The notes under the pieces were generated by a model that saw only the letters and a program-made list of their open reading frames with translations, did not search any database and was not told the DNA's origin. The position numbers and the translations under genes were made by a program. 64,000 nucleotides of DNA from Clostridia bacterium (GTDB lineage: Bacteria > Bacillota > Clostridia > Monoglobales > Monoglobaceae). Within the stretch, counting starts at the first letter, position 1, and each line of letters begins with the position of its first letter. The stretch covers positions 85,083 through 149,082 of the forward strand of contig JAFYXN010000004.1 of the NCBI GenBank assembly GCA_017546145.1, in the 5' to 3' direction. Of this stretch, positions 47,074 through 56,100 are shown piece after piece.

Positions 47074-47952
47074 TTAAGCAAGATAAGGAACAATCTCTTT
47101 TGCGATAATCTCCTTGTTTTCTGAGCTTATCTCGCCAAACGGATGACGGCAGATGCCAAAGTCAAAGCCAAGCTGATTCAAAACTTCTTTCTCAGCCTGC
47201 ATAACGCCTATCTTGCACAAAAGTGCGGTTATTCGGTTGGCTTCTTTCTGGATTTGCTGTGCTTCTTCAATCTTGCCGGATTTAAACAGCTCCTGTATCT
47301 TTATGTACTTGTCTGCCATAAAGTTGTATGTACTGCCTATTCCGCCGTCTGCACCCATGGAAAGACCTGCAAGGAACATCTCGTCAAAACCGTTGAATAC
47401 AACCTTGTCGGGGAAGGCTGCTTTTGCCTGTTCAAGGGTAAAGAAGTCATTTGATGTAAACTTTATTCCAATAAATCTGTCATCTGTGAGGAAGCTTTTC
47501 ATTTCATTTATTCCCATGCTTACTCCTGAAAATACAGGGATATAGTAAACCAGCATGGGAAGGTCTGCACTGTCAGCCAGACGGAAGTAATAGTTTTTGA
47601 TTTCTTCAAAAGAGAATTTGTAATAAAAAGGAGTAACAGATGAAACTACATCGTATGAAAGGTCTTTTGCTTGGATTGCAAGCTTTGCGGCTTCATCCTC
47701 GTGGATTGAACCGATATGTGCAATCAAAGTGTGGTTTGGCGCAACCGACTTTACGATTTCCATTACGTATTTTCTTTCGTCGGTGGTAAGCATAAATGCT
47801 TCGCCTGTGCTGCCGCATACATAAAAGCCCTTAACGCCTTTGTCTATATTGTATTTTACGAGCTTTTCAAGGGCTTTTTCGTTTATCTTGTTATTGTTAT
47901 CAAAAGGCGTTAAAAGTGCGGTATAAATTCCTGCATATTTATTGGTGTTCAT
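47074..47952 (-). CDS. nanA: N-acetylneuraminate lyase-type aldolase (DHDPS superfamily)
   Basis: A 292-residue class-I aldolase with a TIM barrel. The carboxylate-binding GSTGEAF, the catalytic Tyr in LVYYIPVFSGV, the Schiff-base Lys in IGIKFTS and the sialate-specific GADGGIGSTYN all match NanA rather than DapA. It would split sialic acid into N-acetylmannosamine and pyruvate. No nanE, nanK, sialic-acid transporter or sialidase lies nearby, so another 2-keto-3-deoxy sugar acid is possible. AGGAGGA precedes ATG 47952. A divergent AraC regulator shares its upstream region. Confidence 0.88.
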   Translation of the reverse strand: MNTNKYAGIYTALLTPFDNNNKINEKALEKLVKYNIDKGVKGFYVCGSTGEAFMLTTDERKYVMEIVKSVAPNHTLIAHIGSIHEDEAAKLAIQAKDLSYDVVSSVTPFYYKFSFEEIKNYYFRLADSADLPMLVYYIPVFSGVSMGINEMKSFLTDDRFIGIKFTSNDFFTLEQAKAAFPDKVVFNGFDEMFLAGLSMGADGGIGSTYNFMADKYIKIQELFKSGKIEEAQQIQKEANRITALLCKIGVMQAEKEVLNQLGFDFGICRHPFGEISSENKEIIAKEIVPYLA

Positions 47953-48173
47953 TATATATACATCCTCCTTGTTTAGACAGAAATATCATTTTACTTTTAT
48001 ATTATATATAAAAAAAGAGGAAATTCATAGCGTTATATTGCTGTTTTTTTTTCGTCTATTGCTTTTTTATACGTTTTATGATATAATTTTTTCACTTTAG
48101 AAATGTATTTTTAGAGTTTTTGCAGCAAAATGTTGTATAAACTTTTATTTTGGTACGCGGCGGAGGATATATT

Positions 48174-48983
48174 ATGAGTGATATAATCATGAATCATGAT
48201 AAGGGCAAAGACCCAATGTATAAAACATGGCATGCATCAAGGAGACACATGTTTATATATATGTATTCGGACGGTGGAAGCATTGTTTGCAATGAGAAAA
48301 TCTATCCCATAAACAAGGGCGCTTTGTGCTTTATAGGAGCAAGCAAATACCATTATACAATGCCTGAAAATCCTGATTTGTATGACAGAAGCAAGCTATT
48401 TATACTTCCTGAAAAGTTCAACAAGGTTTTTGATGTGTTCTCATATCACACCGACCTTCACAGATTTTCTGAGGGTGGGTTTGTATATTCGGTGATTGAC
48501 GAGAGTGAGAGGGCAGAGGTTGACAAGGTATTCAGAGAGGTTGAAAAGTATCAGGATGATGACCGCTATTCGGAGGCGGTTGTATTTGCCGCATGTTTAA
48601 AGCTTGTTATATTAATTGATAAGTATTCAACAGAGCATATTGCGCCGTCTTCGGGTTTTATGAACAGAGCACTTGAATATATAAACAGCAATATATTCAG
48701 GGATATAGACATTAACGAGATATGTGCCGCGGTGCATATCAGCAAATACCATTTTTGCAGACGGTTCAGAGAAAATACAGGCATGACTGTAATGAACTAC
48801 ATTCTAAAAACCAGAATTGTTCTTGCAAAAAATATTTTGCTGACCGAAAAGGCATCCGTTACCGAGGTGAGCAGCAGATGCGGATTCAGCAGTGTATCGT
48901 ATTTTTGCCGTGCATTTAAAGAAGAAACAGGTGTAACGCCGCTTGAATACCGAAAGAAAAATGTGAAGGCTAAAGGTAAATAA
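48174..48983 (+). CDS. AraC family transcriptional regulator
   Basis: A 269-residue regulator. Residues 1-150 look like a cupin-type ligand domain (IVCNEKIYPINKGALCFIGASKYHYTMPENP). The C-terminal 100 residues are two AraC helix-turn-helix motifs (INEICAAVHISKYHFCRRFRENTGMTVMNYI and VTEVSSRCGFSSVSYFCRAFKEETGVTPLEYRK). GGAGGATATATT fits ATG 48174; the frame extends eight codons upstream without support. It is divergent from the aldolase/FG-GAP unit, which it probably activates in response to a sugar. A TGATATAAT extended -10 lies at 48079-48087. Confidence 0.93.
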   Translation: MSDIIMNHDKGKDPMYKTWHASRRHMFIYMYSDGGSIVCNEKIYPINKGALCFIGASKYHYTMPENPDLYDRSKLFILPEKFNKVFDVFSYHTDLHRFSEGGFVYSVIDESERAEVDKVFREVEKYQDDDRYSEAVVFAACLKLVILIDKYSTEHIAPSSGFMNRALEYINSNIFRDIDINEICAAVHISKYHFCRRFRENTGMTVMNYILKTRIVLAKNILLTEKASVTEVSSRCGFSSVSYFCRAFKEETGVTPLEYRKKNVKAKGK

Positions 48984-48988
48984 ACCAA

Positions 48989-49016
48989 AAGGATTGTCGC
49001 AAAATCGGCAATCCTT
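48989..49016. terminator. Bidirectional intrinsic terminator
   Basis: AAGGATTGTCG and TCGGCAATCCTT form a stem with one mismatch around CAAAA, followed by TTCTTATG on the right and by TTGG on the opposite strand. It separates the AraC gene from the convergent dehydrogenase. Confidence 0.7.
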
Positions 49017-49026
49017 TTCTTATGTA

Positions 49027-49971
49027 CTATACTATTCGGTTTCGTAATTCACCGTTGTAAAATGCGGCGATATTTTTTGAAATTTCTTTTACACACCTTG
49101 CCCTTGATTCAGCTGAGCCCCATGCCATGTGCGGGGTAAGAAGTGCATTGGCGCAATTAAGTATCGAGGCAAAGGGGTGGTCTTTGCCAAAAGGCTCTGT
49201 TGAATATACGTCACAGCCCAAGGCGATGCGTCCGTCAATAACGGCATCCGCAAGTGCCTGCTCGTCACACACAGCACCGCGGGCTGTATTTATAACAATA
49301 GCTCCCGGCTTCATGCTTTCAATACGTTTGCGGCTTATAAGACCGCGGGTACTGTCGCTCAGCGGAATGTGCAGGGATATTATGTCGCATTCGCGGCAAA
49401 GTGTGTCAATATCGACAAGCGGAAAGTCACCTTCGCTCTTGCGGCGGCATACACAGACATCACAACCAAGCGCGCGGGCGATTTGAGCAACACGTGTTCC
49501 TATGCCGCCACCGCCGACAACGCCCCATTTCATGGACGAAATCTCGTGATATATTGGTGTAAGCCGATTTGCAATGCCGGAGCTTGTATATTCACCTGAA
49601 TCAACAAATTTGCGGTATTCAGATATGTGTGTTGCAAGGTCAAGTGCCATAGCGACGCTAAGCTGTGCAACGCTGTCGGTAGAATATCCGGGTACGTTGC
49701 ATACGCCGATGCCTCGGCTTTGGCAGTATTTTGTGTCAATATTGTCATAGCCGGTTGCGGCAACGCAAATAAGCTTGAGGTTTTTTGCGTTTTCAAGATT
49801 ATCGCGGTTTAGTTTGATTTTGTTTACCACTACGGTATCTGCATCGCCAATGTGCCCGGCAACCTCGTCGGGGCTGGTAAAAAGATACTCTGCGGTTTCG
49901 CCTAAGGTGCGGATTGGCTCAAGGTCAATATCTGCACCAAGTGTGCTTTTGTCAAGAATTGCTGTTTTCAA
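49027..49971 (-). CDS. D-2-hydroxyacid dehydrogenase
   Basis: A 314-residue NAD-dependent dehydrogenase of the D-isomer-specific family. The nucleotide fold is WGVVGGGGIGTRVAQIARALG. The catalytic Arg is in NTARGAVCDEQAL, the Glu in DVYSTEPF and the His in LLTPHMAWGS. The substrate may be hydroxypyruvate/glyoxylate or another 2-keto acid; the NVPGYSTDSVAQ loop resembles glycerate dehydrogenases. It ends a minus-strand unit that begins with PBP1A and lies 27 bp after trxA. Confidence 0.9.
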   Translation of the reverse strand: MKTAILDKSTLGADIDLEPIRTLGETAEYLFTSPDEVAGHIGDADTVVVNKIKLNRDNLENAKNLKLICVAATGYDNIDTKYCQSRGIGVCNVPGYSTDSVAQLSVAMALDLATHISEYRKFVDSGEYTSSGIANRLTPIYHEISSMKWGVVGGGGIGTRVAQIARALGCDVCVCRRKSEGDFPLVDIDTLCRECDIISLHIPLSDSTRGLISRKRIESMKPGAIVINTARGAVCDEQALADAVIDGRIALGCDVYSTEPFGKDHPFASILNCANALLTPHMAWGSAESRARCVKEISKNIAAFYNGELRNRIV

Positions 49972-49998
49972 AATGGTTTCTCCATTCGTGTTAAAAAT

Positions 49999-50313
49999 TT
50001 ATTCAGATAAGAATTGCAATATTTCTCCTGCGGATAGTGCACCTGTGTGGCGTGCAACCTCCTGACCGCCTTTAAAGAGGATTACTGTGGGGATTGACAT
50101 TACCGAGTATTTAAGTGCAATTTCATTGCATTCGTCAACGTTAAGCTTTGCAAAAACTGCTGTGTCGGATAACTTTTCGGATGTTTTTTCAAATATGGGT
50201 GCAAACATTTTGCAGGGAGCGCACCAGTCGGCAAAGAAGTCTACAATAACAGGCTTGTCGCTGCCTGAAACGGTGCTTTCAAAGTTTTGTGAATTAAGAT
50301 GTATAACACTCAT
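49999..50313 (-). CDS. trxA: Thioredoxin
   Basis: A 104-residue thioredoxin. The fold landmarks are VIVDFFADWCAPCKMFAPIFE, FAKLNVDECNEIALKYSVMSIPTVILFKGG with the cis-Pro (SIPT), and HTGALSAGEILQFL. The active site reads WCAPCK, with Ala in place of the usual Gly (WCGPCK). That change shifts redox potential only modestly in studied cases. It is the general disulfide reductant. AGGAGG precedes ATG 50313. Confidence 0.94.
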   Translation of the reverse strand: MSVIHLNSQNFESTVSGSDKPVIVDFFADWCAPCKMFAPIFEKTSEKLSDTAVFAKLNVDECNEIALKYSVMSIPTVILFKGGQEVARHTGALSAGEILQFLSE

Positions 50314-50368
50314 TATATTAACCTCCTTGGTTTTTTAGTTATTTTGGTATAATTTAATAGGATTTATT

Positions 50369-51124
50369 CTAAAAGTCAATCTCAACCGATACAGGGCAGT
50401 GGTCTGACCCCAATATGTCGGTGTGTATGGCGGCAGATTTTATACTTTCTTTAAGCCTGTCAGATACAATAAAATAGTCAATTCGCCACCCTGCATTTTT
50501 TGCACGTGCCTGAAACCGATAGCTCCACCATGAATAGATTCCCTCGGTATCGGGGTAAAGCAATCTGAAGCTGTCGCAAAAGCCATGGTCCAGAAGCCGG
50601 GACATTTTCTCGCGTTCTTCGTCGGTGAAGCCGGCGTTGCGGCGGTTGGTTTTTGGGTTTTTCAGGTCGATTTCTTTGTGAGCAACATTTAAGTCCCCGC
50701 ACAAAACGACAGGCTTTTTGCTGTCAAGCCCTGTCAGAAAGGCACGGAAGGCGTCCTCCCATTGCATACGATAGTCAAGACGTGCCAGCTCGTTTTGTGA
50801 GTTGGGTGTATAGCAGGTCACAAAGTAAAAGCTTTCAAATTCAAGAGTTATAACCCTGCCCTCTTTGTCATGCTCGGGAATGCCGATCCCGTAACTGACG
50901 GAAATTGGTTCCTGCTTTGTAAACACTGCTGTGCCGGAATAGCCTTTTTTCTCTGCACTGTTCCAGTACTGATAATAGCCATCGGTTACAACCTCTGCCT
51001 GAGAGGGGTGCATTTTAGTTTCCTGCAGAGCAAAAATATCTGCATCAAAGTCTTTGAATATATCCATAAACCCTTTGTCAAGACAGGCGCGAAGGCCGTT
51101 TACATTCCATGATATAAATTTCAT
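50369..51124 (-). CDS. xth: Exodeoxyribonuclease III
   Basis: A 251-residue AP endonuclease of the ExoIII/APE1 family, acting in base excision repair. Catalytic landmarks are [30 protein letters not shown] (metal Glu), [20 protein letters not shown] (Asp, Asn), [12 protein letters not shown] and the final Asp-His in [12 protein letters not shown]. It lies between PBP1A and trxA on the minus strand, with gaps of 64 and 55 bp. Confidence 0.95.
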   Translation of the reverse strand: MKFISWNVNGLRACLDKGFMDIFKDFDADIFALQETKMHPSQAEVVTDGYYQYWNSAEKKGYSGTAVFTKQEPISVSYGIGIPEHDKEGRVITLEFESFYFVTCYTPNSQNELARLDYRMQWEDAFRAFLTGLDSKKPVVLCGDLNVAHKEIDLKNPKTNRRNAGFTDEEREKMSRLLDHGFCDSFRLLYPDTEGIYSWWSYRFQARAKNAGWRIDYFIVSDRLKESIKSAAIHTDILGSDHCPVSVEIDF

Positions 51125-51142
51125 ACTTTGCTCTCCTTATAT

Positions 51143-51177
51143 AAAAATCCGAAGCTGTATTGACACCTCGGATTTTT
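51143..51177 (-). terminator. Intrinsic terminator after the PBP1A gene
   Basis: AAAAATCCGA and TCGGATTTTT form a 10-bp stem. On the minus strand it lies just after the PBP stop, and its right arm ends in TTTTTATAT. The xth gene downstream would then need readthrough or its own promoter. Confidence 0.65.
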
Positions 51178-51188
51178 AATTTACTTTG

Positions 51189-53411
51189 TTATTCGGCTGC
51201 CTGAGCCTGATTTGGGTCAGAAGCTTCAGGGTTTTGATTATCAGGTGCGGCAGCGCCTTCTTCGGGCACGGTTATTTCATCAACCGGCTTATTTTCCTCC
51301 TGCTTTTTTGCCTCTTCTTCAGCCTTAAGCTCTTCTTCGGTTTTGTGAAGGGAGGTACATATTTCTTTTGGAACATTGTCTGCAATAAACCAGCATGATG
51401 ATACCTCTTCACCGCAGTGTTCGCCCGGAAGATTGCCGGTCTTTGTGCAGTAGGTAACGTACTTGACGCCTGCCGGAGCGGGTGGCACAGAAAGCTTTTT
51501 GCCTGCGTTGATTTTGGACATTACGCTGCGCCATACAGGTATACAGGGATTGCCCGAGGCAGGAATTGGCTGCGGTGAGTCATAGCCGTACCATGCTGCT
51601 GCAACGTAGTGCGGAGTGTATCCGACAAACCAACGGTCATGGTTGTCTGAGGTAGTACCTGTTTTGCCGGCGGTAAACATTCCCGAGGGAAGCTGCGCTC
51701 CGCCGCCTGTTCCGCTTGTCACAACTTCTTTAAGAAGCATTGACGTAACAAATGCCGTTGTGTCGTCCATAGCAATATTTGACTTTATATCGGCAGAAAG
51801 GATTTCGTTGCCTTCTGCGTCAACTACCGAAGTAAAGCAGTGCGGCTCGGTGTAGATTCCGCGGTTTACAAAGGGCGCATACGCTGCTGTAAGCTCAATA
51901 ACCGAAACGCCATGGGTAAGTCCGCCCAGTGCCAGCTGTGAAAGACCTATATCCGAGAAAACCTTGCCCTCGGAATTTGTTTCGTTCTTTACAAGCGATG
52001 TAATGCCAAGCTTTTGGGTAAGGAAGTTAAATGAGCGGTCAGCACCCATCTCGTTTAGAATCTGAACCGGTATGGTGTTAAGAGAGCGCCTGAGCGCAAC
52101 TCTTACAGAAACATCGTCGTTGTATTTGTGGTCATAGTTTCGGGGCGTCCATCCGCCATAAGAAATAGCCTTGTCTTGGTATATGTCTGCAGGATTAATA
52201 AGTCCGTATTCAAAGGCAGGCGCATAAACTGCAATTGGTTTTATGGTAGAGCCGGGCTGACGAAGCGTCTGGGTTGCTCTGTTAAGCACCAGATTTCCGG
52301 ACTTTTTGCCGATGCCGCCCACAAGTCCCTTGATTTCACCTGTGTAGGGGTCCATAACCGCCATTGATGCCTGAGCCGGATTGCTTCCGGTTGCGTTGGG
52401 GAAGTTGGCGGTGTCTTCAAATACATCTTCAATTGCTCTCTGAACATTCGGGTCAATGGTCGCGGTAATCTTCAGACCGCCCGAATAAATCATTTTGCTT
52501 GCAAGAGTTTCTGAATATCCCTTTTCTACAAGTCCGTCTATAATCTCTTGTATAAGATGGTCAATAAAGTACGAATTTATAACACCTGTTGTAAGCTCTT
52601 CGGGGTCAAACTCGGTGAAGCTAAGCTCAAATGCCACAGCTTCGTCGTGCTCTTCCTGATTAATATATCCAAGCTCAAGCATCTTGCTCAACACAACTTC
52701 TTGTTTTTCTTTGTTGTTTTCAGGGTTAACAAGAGGGTCATAAAGTGACGGATACTGGGTTATGCCGGCAATGGATGCACATTCTGCAAGATTAAGCTCG
52801 GATACGGGCTTGCCAAAAAATTTGTGGGATGCCGACTGTACGCCGCTGCAGCCTTGGGACAGGTATATTGAGTTGAGATAAAGCTCAAGAATTTTGTCCT
52901 TGGAAACCTTCTTTTCAAGGTTTACCGCGCGTGAAATCTCAAGGATTTTTCTTGCGGCAGTTCGGTCACGCTGCTGGGTAATGTTTTTGACCAGCTGCTG
53001 GGTAATGGTACTTCCGCCAAAGGTTGTGGGCTTGCGGGTAATTTTGTTTTTTACAAATTCAAAAAATGCCCTTGCGGTACGCTTTATGTCAAAGCCCTTG
53101 TGCGTATAAAATCTCTCGTCTTCAATTGATACAATGGCATCCTTTAAGTCCTGAGGAATGTCCTTAAAATCAACCCAGATTCGGTTTTGCTCGGACGAGA
53201 GGGTGGTAAGCGGCTTTTGGTTGCCTTCGGCATCAATATAGAATACCTGCGACGACGAGTCCATGGTAAGTGAGTTGATGTCCAAATCGCTTATTCCGCC
53301 AAAGAAGCCCAGTACCGTACACGCAAAAATAATGGCAAGAGCTATAAGCCCTATCCCGATTGTCACGGAAAAGAATTTTATAAATACTCTGGTATAAGGA
53401 TTGTTTTTCAA
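51189..53411 (-). CDS. Class A penicillin-binding protein (PBP1A family)
   Basis: A 740-residue bifunctional peptidoglycan synthase. A membrane anchor lies at about 12-36. The GT51 transglycosylase has VSIEDERFYTHKGFD with the catalytic Glu, then GGSTITQQLVKN and LELYLNSIYL. The transpeptidase has SxxK as STIK (about 388, in RQPGSTIKPIAVY), SxN as SLN and KTG as KTGTT (about 582). The tail from about 685 is acidic and disordered (KAEEEAKKQEE and Pro/Asp/Ala-rich). It stands alone in front of xth. GGAGGGTTTACC supports ATG 53411. Confidence 0.95.
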   Translation of the reverse strand: MKNNPYTRVFIKFFSVTIGIGLIALAIIFACTVLGFFGGISDLDINSLTMDSSSQVFYIDAEGNQKPLTTLSSEQNRIWVDFKDIPQDLKDAIVSIEDERFYTHKGFDIKRTARAFFEFVKNKITRKPTTFGGSTITQQLVKNITQQRDRTAARKILEISRAVNLEKKVSKDKILELYLNSIYLSQGCSGVQSASHKFFGKPVSELNLAECASIAGITQYPSLYDPLVNPENNKEKQEVVLSKMLELGYINQEEHDEAVAFELSFTEFDPEELTTGVINSYFIDHLIQEIIDGLVEKGYSETLASKMIYSGGLKITATIDPNVQRAIEDVFEDTANFPNATGSNPAQASMAVMDPYTGEIKGLVGGIGKKSGNLVLNRATQTLRQPGSTIKPIAVYAPAFEYGLINPADIYQDKAISYGGWTPRNYDHKYNDDVSVRVALRRSLNTIPVQILNEMGADRSFNFLTQKLGITSLVKNETNSEGKVFSDIGLSQLALGGLTHGVSVIELTAAYAPFVNRGIYTEPHCFTSVVDAEGNEILSADIKSNIAMDDTTAFVTSMLLKEVVTSGTGGGAQLPSGMFTAGKTGTTSDNHDRWFVGYTPHYVAAAWYGYDSPQPIPASGNPCIPVWRSVMSKINAGKKLSVPPAPAGVKYVTYCTKTGNLPGEHCGEEVSSCWFIADNVPKEICTSLHKTEEELKAEEEAKKQEENKPVDEITVPEEGAAAPDNQNPEASDPNQAQAAE

Positions 53412-53547
53412 GGTAAACCCTCCTGATTCAATATGGATTTATCCGTTGGTATATAATTTCAAATTTTGTAAATAATTTATATAATCAAAACTGTCCGCAA
53501 TGGGCAAAGAGCCAAAATGCGCGGAACGAAAGGTGGATTGACTGATT

Positions 53548-53949
53548 ATGCTGAAATCTGTGGTTAAGCTTGTCCTGATGTTTGTCGGCACCGCACTTGT
53601 GGCGATTGTTGCTGCCGGGGCTTCTTATATTATAACCAAAAATTATATTGAAGCCCAATCGGACGAAGTCAAAAGCCGTGCAACAGTCAGCACAAGCTTA
53701 AGCGAGGGTGAAACCTTGCCTGCACCCAAAACGGTGTCTGAAACAGTCGGCTTTGACTATTACATTGTACGTCTTGAGGGCGATGCGCTTGGTGTTTATG
53801 CATCACACGACGGTATGGAAGAGTTTTTGTATAATGAAAATATCTATACAAGCAATCTTACAGGCGAAGATATTACGCTTTTAAACACCGGAGTAATGCT
53901 GGAAACTTCAGAAGCCTTGACAGGGTTCATAGAGAACTTTACAAGCTGA
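53548..53949 (+). CDS. Membrane-anchored protein with BofC-like C-terminal domain
   Basis: A 133-residue protein. One N-terminal helix (VLMFVGTALVAIVAAGASYIITK) anchors an outside domain. From about residue 70 (FDYYIVRLEGDALGVYA through LLNTGVMLETSEALTGFIENFTS) the pattern resembles the BofC C-terminal domain: a ligand-like strand, then a GI-x-x-x-S-x-EEL-type helix ending in S. BofC restrains SpoIVB signalling in Bacillus sporulation. The link is tentative. It lies 95 bp before gpr, a sporulation gene, which supports it. AAAGGTGG precedes ATG 53548. Confidence 0.6.
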   Translation: MLKSVVKLVLMFVGTALVAIVAAGASYIITKNYIEAQSDEVKSRATVSTSLSEGETLPAPKTVSETVGFDYYIVRLEGDALGVYASHDGMEEFLYNENIYTSNLTGEDITLLNTGVMLETSEALTGFIENFTS

Positions 53950-54044
53950 ATACATTCTGCTTGTATTTTATCATAAAGAGCTTTTTGTGTCAAGCCGACC
54001 AAGTGTGTGGCACTCAAAAACAGATTCAGGAAAGGACAAATAAA

Positions 54045-55028
54045 ATGTCATTTAATGCACGGACAGACCTTGCGATTGAAGCAAGAGAAATGTATTTTGA
54101 AAACTCTGCAATAGCGACCGAGGCAAAGGGTATTGAAGCAGAGGAGGATGAATGTGACTTTGGAATAAAAGTTACCAGAGTCAGGGTTGTAGATGAAGAA
54201 GGCGGCAAGGCGCTTGGCAAACCGGTTGGAACATATATTACAATGGAACTGCCAAACCCAAACGAAACCGAGCAGAAGGCTTATGAAGAAGCCTGCAGAA
54301 TTTGTGCTGTCGAGCTTACAAAGCTGGTAGGGCAAAAGGTCAATGGTACCGCGCTGGTAATCGGTCTTGGCAACCGCAATATAACAGCAGATGCACTTGG
54401 ACCCAAAACCGTCGATTCGGTGCTGGTTACACGGCATCTGCTTGAATATATGCCCGAGGAGATTGACAGCCGTCTTCGCTCGGTGTGCGCAATATCCCCC
54501 GGAGTTTTAGGGGTTACCGGGGTTGAAACGGGCGAAATTGTCAAAGGCATTTGCGACAGGGTCAAGCCGGCGCTGGTTATTGCTGTTGATGCCCTGTGTT
54601 CAAGACGGATGGAACGCATAAACAACACAGTCCAGCTGACCGACACAGGTGTTGTTCCGGGTGCGGGGATAGGCAACCGCCGTATGGCAATTGATGAGTC
54701 AAGCCTTGGCGTGCCGGTTATAGCAATCGGTGTGCCGACTGTAATTGATGCGGCAACCATAGCAGGGGATACTATTGATAAGATAATTGAAAATCTTAAA
54801 GAAAACGCAGAGGAAAACCTTCCTTTATATAAGATGCTTTCGGTAATTGCCGAGGAAGATAAGTATGGAATGATTAAGCAGGTTTTAAAACCCGATTACG
54901 GTGATTTTGTTGTTACCCCCAAAGAGGTCGACTCGGTGGTGGAGAATATTGCAAAAGTAATTGCAAACGGCATAAACATTGCACTTCATGAGGGAATAAC
55001 GCTGGAGGATATTGACAGATACCGTTAA
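54045..55028 (+). CDS. gpr: Germination protease GPR
   Basis: A 327-residue spore protease (M63-like aspartic fold) that degrades small acid-soluble proteins at germination. TALVIGLGNRNITADALGPKTVDSVLVTRHL, GVLGVTGVETGEIV, VDALCSRR and LTDTGVVPGAGIGNRR are strongly conserved in GPR. RTDLAIEA near the start is the self-cleavage/maturation site. Only five residues (MSFNA) precede it, shorter than in Bacillus. AAAGGACAAATAAA supports ATG 54045; the frame opens 28 codons earlier with unlikely composition. It shows that the organism makes spores. Confidence 0.96.
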   Translation: MSFNARTDLAIEAREMYFENSAIATEAKGIEAEEDECDFGIKVTRVRVVDEEGGKALGKPVGTYITMELPNPNETEQKAYEEACRICAVELTKLVGQKVNGTALVIGLGNRNITADALGPKTVDSVLVTRHLLEYMPEEIDSRLRSVCAISPGVLGVTGVETGEIVKGICDRVKPALVIAVDALCSRRMERINNTVQLTDTGVVPGAGIGNRRMAIDESSLGVPVIAIGVPTVIDAATIAGDTIDKIIENLKENAEENLPLYKMLSVIAEEDKYGMIKQVLKPDYGDFVVTPKEVDSVVENIAKVIANGINIALHEGITLEDIDRYR

Positions 55029-55078
55029 GAGTTGACGGTGTTCGTGGTTTATTTTACAAATTCGTAATAATTTTTGGG

Positions 55079-55107
55079 TTGTATATTAACAAACTTTATG
55101 TTATACT
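55079..55107 (+). promoter_or_regulatory. Promoter of DUF1385-prmC
   Basis: TTGTAT (55079-55084) and TATACT (55102-55107) are separated by 17 bp and lie 34 bp before the DUF1385 start. It fits a sigma-A promoter. Confidence 0.65.
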
Positions 55108-55140
55108 TCATTATGTGTTGAAAGGAACGGTGAAACACGT

Positions 55141-56100
55141 ATGAGTTGTAACAAAAAAGAAAATATACACAAAACGTCTATTGGCGGTCAGGCTGTCATT
55201 GAGGGCGTTATGATGAAAGGTCCGTCCCAAATTGCCACAGCTGTGCGCAAGCCTGACGGCGAAATTGTAATGGACGAAAAACCCTGCGCAAGCTCGCGCT
55301 GCGGCAGACTTTTAAAGATTCCTGTTGTCCGTGGCTGCATCAGCTTTTTTGATTCAATGATTCTTGGTGTGCAGTCGCTTATGTATTCTGCAAAATTCTT
55401 TGATATTGAGGAAGACGGAACACCCAAGGAAAGCAAAAGCAAGTTTGAAAAATGGCTTGAAGAAAAGCTTGGCTCAGAGAAGGGCATGAATGCTGTTATA
55501 TACTTTTCGGTTATTCTTTCGCTTTTTATGAGCGTTGGTCTGTTTATACTTTTGCCTACTGTTATTGTGGGATTTCTTAAGGGATTGACCGACAACCATA
55601 TAATTCTTACTCTTGCGGAAGGCTGCGTAAGAATTGCAATATTTTTGCTGTACCTTGCATTGGTAGCGCGCATGGAGGATATTAAGCGCGTGTTTATGTA
55701 TCACGGAGCAGAACATAAAACTATTCATTGCTACGAACAGGGGCTTGAGCTTACGGTTGAAAACGTACGCGGACAGTCAAGACTTCATCCCAGATGCGGC
55801 ACAAGCTTTTTGCTTGTTGTAATGGTAATCAGCATAATTGTATTCTCGTTTATTTCATGGAATAATGCAATAATCCGCCTTGCACTAAGGCTTGCGCTTC
55901 TTCCTGTTGTTGCAGGTCTTTCGTATGAGGTGATAAAGTTTGCAGGCAGACACGACAATTGGTTTACAGCAGCAATAAGCGCACCGGGGAAGTGGCTTCA
56001 GTACATCACCACAAACGAGCCGGACGACAGCCAGATAGAGGTTGCAATTTCGGCACTTAAAGCGGTAATTCCTGAGGATAAGGAAGAGGACAAATGGTAA
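55141..56100 (+). CDS. DUF1385 family membrane protein
   Basis: A 319-residue protein matching DUF1385. It starts TSIGGQAVIEGVMMKGPSQIATAVRKPDGEI. About four membrane segments follow from residue 115 (FSVILSLFMSVGLFILLPTVIVGF, IAIFLLYLALVA, FLLVVMVISIIVFSF). Conserved cytosolic parts are VFMYHGAEHKTIHCYE and SRLHPRCGTSF. It is often found next to prmC/prfA in Clostridia. A metal-dependent role is possible given the conserved His and Cys, but none is known to me. It overlaps prmC by 7 bp. Confidence 0.9.
   Translation: MSCNKKENIHKTSIGGQAVIEGVMMKGPSQIATAVRKPDGEIVMDEKPCASSRCGRLLKIPVVRGCISFFDSMILGVQSLMYSAKFFDIEEDGTPKESKSKFEKWLEEKLGSEKGMNAVIYFSVILSLFMSVGLFILLPTVIVGFLKGLTDNHIILTLAEGCVRIAIFLLYLALVARMEDIKRVFMYHGAEHKTIHCYEQGLELTVENVRGQSRLHPRCGTSFLLVVMVISIIVFSFISWNNAIIRLALRLALLPVVAGLSYEVIKFAGRHDNWFTAAISAPGKWLQYITTNEPDDSQIEVAISALKAVIPEDKEEDKW

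Noticed and set aside
53941..53990. SigG-type promoter before gpr
   Set aside because: A TGAATA at about 53947 and CATAAAG near 53973 are visible, but the spacing is about 19 bp and the -10 match is weak.
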